A stretch of DNA of 64,000 nucleotides, taken from the NCBI GenBank assembly GCA_951802195.1, contig OX637622.1, positions 124,001-188,000 of the forward strand, given 5' to 3'. The translations under genes were made by a program, and so were the position numbers. Of this stretch, positions 60,028 through 64,000 are shown piece after piece; position 1 is the stretch's first letter; each line of letters starts with the position of its first letter. The notes beneath the pieces are model-generated. The model saw only the letters and a list, made by a program, of their open reading frames with translations, was not told the DNA's origin and searched no databases. The stretch comes from Tausonia pullulans. Taxonomy: Eukaryota; Basidiomycota; Tremellomycetes; Cystofilobasidiales; Mrakiaceae.

Positions 60028-60114
60028 TAATGGTGCCGGGAATTGAACCCGGGCCTAGTGCATGCTGCAGATTTGCATGGCAAGCACCAATGATAGCCAC
60101 TTCACCACACCATT
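60028..60114 (-). tRNA. tRNA-Gly(GCC) with 15-nt intron, copy 1
   Basis: 87 nt. Acceptor stem AATGGTG/CACCATT, D-stem GTGA/TCAT, anticodon stem GGTGC/GCACT, loop TTGCCA-T with anticodon GCC, T-arm CCGGG-TTCAATT-CCCGG, discriminator A. A 15-nt intron (TGCAAATCTGCAGCA) sits at the canonical position after base 37. A run of six T follows on the minus strand. The 5' A is unusual for tRNA-Gly, which normally starts with G. Confidence 0.85.
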
Positions 60115-60594
60115 GTCCACATCTCAGGCGTGGGCCTCAGACCGATTGACAGCCGCCAGCCACAGCTATCCACATCTCTCCCACTTAAATACGGACATAA
60201 ATCTAAAAAAAATCTGCTATCCAGCCCGCCATCATGGCTCAAACACGAATGAGTCCGCGTGTTTCCTTGGCTTGGGAATCGCACATTGCACCGATTTGGT
60301 CCAAAGACGCTGCCGGTAGTGCTGCTGGTAGGGTAGTGCTGCTAACAGTGCTGCTGACAGTGGTCCCGCCGTCTGCGATGTCATTTATCGCTCACGATCC
60401 TCATCGATCTCTGCCTCTCGCACGCCAGGCCCAGCGGCAAGTGCTGGCTGGCTCATCAGAGACTCGGCACGGGCGACCTTCAGCAATCCTACGTACCCGG
60501 GTAGGAGCCATAGAAGGGCTGAAGCGGCGGGCAAGAGGCGCAGGCTGTCGGAACTGCGTGGATGGCGGCTAGAAATGGACACACAACAACGGAC

Positions 60595-60666
60595 GGATGT
60601 GTCGTATAGTGGTTATTATTCAAGATTTCCATTCTTGAGACAGGTGTTCGATTCACCTCACATTCA
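60595..60666 (+). tRNA. tRNA-Gly(TCC), copy 1
   Basis: 72 nt without an intron. Acceptor GGATGTG/CACATTC with one G-T pair, anticodon stem CAAGA/TCTTG around TTTCCAT (anticodon TCC), T-arm AGGTG-TTCGATT-CACCT, discriminator A. AAGCC and five T follow as the Pol III terminator. Confidence 0.87.
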
Positions 60667-61070
60667 AGCCTTTTTCTATCTCCCAGGCTTTGCCCTTATG
60701 AGGTGACTGACCCTTTTGGATCGTTCTTGTCCAGATCTCAGGCCTCGCCATCTCCGCTCTACGCACGCCTAGCCGCGTCCAAGCCACGCCTGCACTCCGG
60801 CGCTTCCGACCTTGTCTTTGTACTCGACGTCCAACTCGCCAGCCATCCTACCCTTCGGCCAATCCTGACGTATCGCTCTCGCAGAAACGTCCTCCCTGCA
60901 TTTGTCTCAAGCAGCTATCTCCGCCGTCTCACACAAAAAGTGTGAGAGCGAGCGTGCGCGCGAGCGAAGACCTGGTCGATGCTGGTCACCGCTGACAACA
61001 CAGGTGGAGGTCCCTACAACACTCATCTGTGTAGATGCGGACGGCGGCGTCGAGAGACAAAAGGCTGAAT
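60667..61070. other. Unique spacer and first copy of a 272-bp repeat at the assembly gap
   Basis: 60667-60798 is unique sequence. 60799-61070 is repeated in the same orientation at 61271-61542, on the other side of the N-run, with no difference seen. No gene recognised. Confidence 0.75.
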
Positions 61071-61270
61071 NNNNNNNNNNNNNNNNNNNNNNNNNNNNNN
61101 NNNNNNNNNNNNNNNNNNNNNNNNNNNNNNNNNNNNNNNNNNNNNNNNNNNNNNNNNNNNNNNNNNNNNNNNNNNNNNNNNNNNNNNNNNNNNNNNNNNN
61201 NNNNNNNNNNNNNNNNNNNNNNNNNNNNNNNNNNNNNNNNNNNNNNNNNNNNNNNNNNNNNNNNNNNNNN
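61071..61270. other. Assembly gap (200 N)
   Basis: A run of exactly 200 N, a conventional gap size rather than a measured length. It is flanked by identical 272-bp sequences. Confidence 0.98.
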
Positions 61271-61542
61271 GGCGCTTCCGACCTTGTCTTTGTACTCGAC
61301 GTCCAACTCGCCAGCCATCCTACCCTTCGGCCAATCCTGACGTATCGCTCTCGCAGAAACGTCCTCCCTGCATTTGTCTCAAGCAGCTATCTCCGCCGTC
61401 TCACACAAAAAGTGTGAGAGCGAGCGTGCGCGCGAGCGAAGACCTGGTCGATGCTGGTCACCGCTGACAACACAGGTGGAGGTCCCTACAACACTCATCT
61501 GTGTAGATGCGGACGGCGGCGTCGAGAGACAAAAGGCTGAAT
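61271..61542. repeat. Second copy of the 272-bp direct repeat flanking the gap
   Basis: Identical to 60799-61070 at an offset of 472. It runs up to and just into the tRNA-Gly(TCC) gene on the minus strand. It looks like an unmerged contig overlap. Confidence 0.85.
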
Positions 61543-61609
61543 GTGAGGTGAATCGAACACCTGTCTCAAGAATGGAAATCTTGAATAATAACCACTATAC
61601 GACACATCC
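61538..61609 (-). tRNA. tRNA-Gly(TCC), copy 2
   Basis: Identical to the gene at 60595-60666 but on the opposite strand. AGCC and four T follow as terminator. Confidence 0.87.
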
Positions 61610-62089
61610 GTCCGTTGTTGTGTGTCCATTTCTAGCCGCCATCCACGCAGTTCCGACAGCCTGCGCCTCTTGCCCGCCGCTTCAGCCCTTCTATGGCTCC
61701 TACCCGGGTACGTAGGATTGCTGAAGGTCGCCCGTGCCGAGTCTCTGATGAGCCAGCCAGCACTTGCCGCTGGGCCTGGCGTGCGAGAGGCAGAGATCGA
61801 TGAGGATCGTGAGCGATAAATGACATCGCAGACGGCGGGACCACTGTCAGCAGCACTGTTAGCAGCACTACCCTACCAGCAGCACTACCGGCAGCGTCTT
61901 TGGACCAAATCGGTGCAATGTGCGATTCCCAAGCCAAGGAAACACGCGGACTCATTCGTGTTTGAGCCATGATGGCGGGCTGGATAGCAGATTTTTTTTA
62001 GATTTATGTCCGTATTTAAGTGGGAGAGATGTGGATAGCTGTGGCTGGCGGCTGTCAATCGGTCTGAGGCCCACGCCTGAGATGTGGAC

Positions 62090-62176
62090 AATGGTGTGGT
62101 GAAGTGGCTATCATTGGTGCTTGCCATGCAAATCTGCAGCATGCACTAGGCCCGGGTTCAATTCCCGGCACCATTA
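62090..62176 (+). tRNA. tRNA-Gly(GCC) with 15-nt intron, copy 2
   Basis: Identical to 60028-60114 on the other strand. Followed by AGC and nine T, a strong Pol III terminator. Confidence 0.85.
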
Positions 62177-62536
62177 AGCTTTTTTTTTCATGCGACATTT
62201 CCGTTTGCCCCCCCAAAATATCTGGCGGGAATGAAAGAGGTGAGGGCTTCAAGGAAGGCACGCCGTGTAGCCCACCTGCCCACAGCTACATTCTCGCCAT
62301 CTCGTTCGGGCCAAGCCCCCATCCGTTTGCCCTCGCCCGGATGGGTTCACTCTGGCTCGCTAGGTCGGTCGCTTTCCTAGAGCCCTCGCGCATGCATGCC
62401 CTTCGACTCTAGCATCCGGCGTCGTGCGCCTGCCCTCCGGCACGAACACCCTCAGCTGCACCGCCCTGCTGGCACGTTCTGCGTTCAGAGAATGATGGCA
62501 CGCAAGTGGCCGCCGGCCCGGGAGAGGCAAAAGTAA
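62177..62536. other. Spacer between tRNA genes
   Basis: 360 bp with no gene seen apart from the T-run terminator at its left end. Confidence 0.5.
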
Positions 62537-62627
62537 TCACCACTTCCGGGATCGAACCAGATACCTTCAGAGGAGTGTTTTATAGTAACTTTACAGTCTG
62601 ACGCTCTTCCAGATGAGCTAAGCGGTG
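62537..62627 (-). tRNA. tRNA-Tyr(GTA) with 18-nt intron
   Basis: 91 nt. Acceptor CACCGCT/AGTGGTG, TA-GCTC...GAGC D-arm, anticodon stem TCAGA/TCTGA, loop CTGTAA with anticodon GTA, an intron of 18 nt after base 37, T-arm TCTGG-TTCGATC-CCGGA, discriminator A. TTACTTTT follows. An intron in tRNA-Tyr is near universal in eukaryotes. Confidence 0.88.
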
Positions 62628-63267
62628 GCTGTGAAAGCATAAACCTGCTTGATGTGTGGACCGCCAGTTGGCCAACCACGTCGCTGATTCTCAAAGTTGG
62701 CCAGCTTTCTGTCGCGCCCGCGCAAAGCCAAAGCAGGTCTCGTCTACAAGCTCATCGTCGGCAGCAGGTGTGCCGGACCGACCGACCCGGTCTGGCCAAG
62801 CGCCCATCGCTTCCGATGTCAACCCGGTTGTACTCAGCGTCCACTCGCCGCGTCACGTCTCGTTCGCTGGCTGAAAGGGCGACGTGCCATCCCCGTGCTG
62901 TCCTTCCCATGCTTTTGCTGACCGCGAGCGTTCTCTTGCTTTCTTTGCATCCCCCCTCTCCCCCTCCCCCTCCCCCTTCCCCCCTGTTTTTCTCTCTCTT
63001 TCTCCTTTCTCCCCTTTCTCCCCTTTCGAACGTTTAGTACTTTGACCAAGCACTGAAGACCTATCGCGTGAGCTGGCGGGAGGAGAGGCAGCGAGAGAGA
63101 GAGAGGGAGGAGGGTTTTTTTTTGTATTTAAGTCATGAGTTATACGTAGAGAACGAGGTAACCCTATGAGAGATGATAGGAGGGGGAGGGAGAGGGAGGA
63201 GATAGGAGAGTAGACCGACGGGCGGCGGTCCACGCCATCAGCACCACGAGCCTCTCGGCTCTAGCTC
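62628..63267. other. Spacer between tRNA genes
   Basis: 640 bp with long C/T-rich tracts at 62940-63030, a run of T at about 63114-63124 and G/A-rich tracts at 63080-63210. No gene recognised. Confidence 0.45.
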
Positions 63268-63417
63268 GACCCAGTGGTGTAGTGGTATCACGCGTCCTTC
63301 GGGCTGACTGCAACCCGCCCCATATCGGGGTAGTAAGCCAGTGTCCTTCGCTCGAGAGAGAGAGAGGAGACTGGTTGATCATGGACGAGGTCCCCGGTTC
63401 AAATCCGGTCTGGGTCC
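63268..63417 (+). tRNA. tRNA-Pro(CGG) with 78-nt intron
   Basis: 150 nt. Acceptor GACCCAG/CTGGGTC, D-arm GTGTAGTGGTATCAC, anticodon stem CGTCC/GGACG, loop TTCGGG then T with anticodon CGG. A 78-nt intron (63304-63381) lies at the canonical place after base 37. It contains a small hairpin, gcccc-atat-cgggg, and a GA repeat. T-arm CCGG-TTCAAAT-CCGG, discriminator C, followed by CCTTTT. The intron is longer than the mature tRNA. Confidence 0.82.
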
Positions 63418-63914
63418 CTTTTGGGCCGTTTCCCTCGTCTCTCAGGGCCTCTAGGGTCATACACTTCGTAGCACACGATGGCGAGACACCTTGCGTGTCG
63501 ACGAGTTCCGAATCGATGGTAGCAGCGGTAGCAGCGGCCAGCGCCGGCAAGTGAGAGCGCGTGCAGCCCAGGACGGGAGTCGTACATCGCACACATTCCA
63601 GTCCTAGCGTTTGCGCGTTTGGGTCCTATGCATTGGGAAGCAAAACACCTACCCTACTAGAGGCTAGCTCGTTCCCCTCACTGGGAAGACCCGAGGACGT
63701 CTGGCTTCTAAGCACGGCAACTCCGCAAGGGTGTTGGCGAAGGAAGGTGATGGATGGACCGTCGACGCGCGCGAGATCCATCGTCCCAGACATCCTCCCG
63801 GTATGATTTCTGTCTGCTTCAACCTTCCCGACAAAGCGATGGAACCCAACGAAAAACAGAAGAAAAAAGAACACATCATCCATCAGATGATGAAAAGAAA
63901 CTGCCAGGCAGTCG
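63418..63914. other. Spacer between tRNA genes
   Basis: 497 bp. No gene recognised. A-rich near 63850-63900, which gives T-runs on the minus strand as terminator of the last tRNA. Confidence 0.45.
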
Positions 63915-64000
63915 TGATCGATCAGGGACTCGAACCCTGGTATCTGGCGTTATGATGATGTTTCCGTCTCGCACCCAGTGAGAGGAGCGAGATGATGGTT
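63915..64000 (-). tRNA. tRNA, 3' part only, intron-containing, isotype not determined
   Basis: On the minus strand the end reads CGCCA, GATAC, T-arm CAGGG-TTCGAGT-CCCTG, acceptor ATCGATC and discriminator A, followed by T-rich sequence. The 5' half (expected acceptor GATCGAT) lies beyond the window. The sequence before CGCCA does not pair with it, so an intron is implied. The anticodon is not visible with certainty. Confidence 0.65.

Larger units (their letters stand above)
60026..60666. repeat. Left arm of a 641-bp inverted repeat carrying two tRNA-Gly genes
   Basis: Mirror image of 61538-62178. Paired coordinates sum to 122204 at both tRNA genes, so there is no net indel between them, and I find no mismatch. 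The arms end at the Pol III terminators of the tRNAs at both edges. Confidence 0.85.
61538..62178. repeat. Right arm of the 641-bp inverted repeat
   Basis: Reverse complement of 60026-60666, with both tRNA-Gly genes. Beyond 62178 the T-run length and following bases differ from the left arm. Confidence 0.85.

Noticed and set aside
60799-61542. The 272-bp direct repeats around the N-run as ends of a mobile element
   Set aside because: They abut an assembly gap of conventional length and show no terminal motifs. A contig-overlap artefact is simpler.
60102-62142. Matching ORFs in the two palindrome arms (for example 60234-60572 and 61632-61970) as duplicated protein genes
   Set aside because: They lie between or across tRNA genes, have no family resemblance and mirror each other only because the DNA is an inverted repeat.
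1-64000. CRISPR arrays, bacterial operons, retroelements or viral insertions
   Set aside because: None seen. Genes are intron-rich and eukaryotic throughout, and every long repeat is explained by tRNA arms, the gap or the allantoicase pair.

Overview
The window is nuclear DNA of a GC-rich, intron-dense fungus. About 21 protein genes lie close together on both strands. Nearly all are split by short introns with GTRNGT-like donors, CTGAC/CTAAC branch sites and CAG/TAG acceptors. Protein styles (palC, Pik1, Odc, Lsm7, DUF726/Mil1) and the many intron-bearing tRNAs fit a basidiomycete yeast, probably Pucciniomycotina of the Rhodotorula/Sporobolomyces kind. That placement is an inference from gene style, not from a marker gene.

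Layout, left to right. 0-11 kb: importin beta-1 KAP95 (-, cut by the window edge), LSM7 (+), an Nrp1-like RNA-binding protein with two RanBP2 zinc fingers (+), proteasomal deubiquitinase UBP6 (-) and an ER BAP31/Yet protein (+). 11.2-14.5 kb: gene-poor, perhaps with a decayed membrane-protein gene. 14.5-27 kb: a TMEM41/VTT membrane protein (-), a small Ser-rich ORF (-), DNA glycosylase MAG1 (+), a small conserved unknown (-), ALKBH6-like dioxygenase (+) and the pH-signalling protein palC (-). 27-36 kb: PI 4-kinase PIK1 (-) and a second, diverged copy of the zinc-finger protein (-). 36-46 kb: mitochondrial 2-oxodicarboxylate carrier (+), a fused allantoicase-ureidoglycolate lyase (-), a second stand-alone allantoicase (-) and eIF5A (-). 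47-60 kb: a TDP2-like phosphodiesterase with an N-terminal UBA domain (+), a leucine-rich-repeat protein (-) and a DUF726 lipase-like membrane protein (+). 60-64 kb: a tRNA cluster. It contains a near-perfect inverted repeat holding two copies each of tRNA-Gly(GCC) and tRNA-Gly(TCC) around a 200-N assembly gap, then tRNA-Tyr(GTA), tRNA-Pro(CGG) with a 78-nt intron, and a tRNA cut by the window end.

The strongest local theme is purine (allantoin) catabolism at 38.8-44.1 kb. One gene fuses the two enzymes that turn allantoate into ureidoglycolate and then glyoxylate. Beside it lies a tandem allantoicase paralog that shares a 977-bp tract with no difference I can find, introns included, while the rest of the two genes has diverged. 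This points to gene conversion. Both promoters carry clusters of HGATAR sites, as expected for nitrogen-regulated genes. I see no transposon, retroelement, CRISPR array or viral element.
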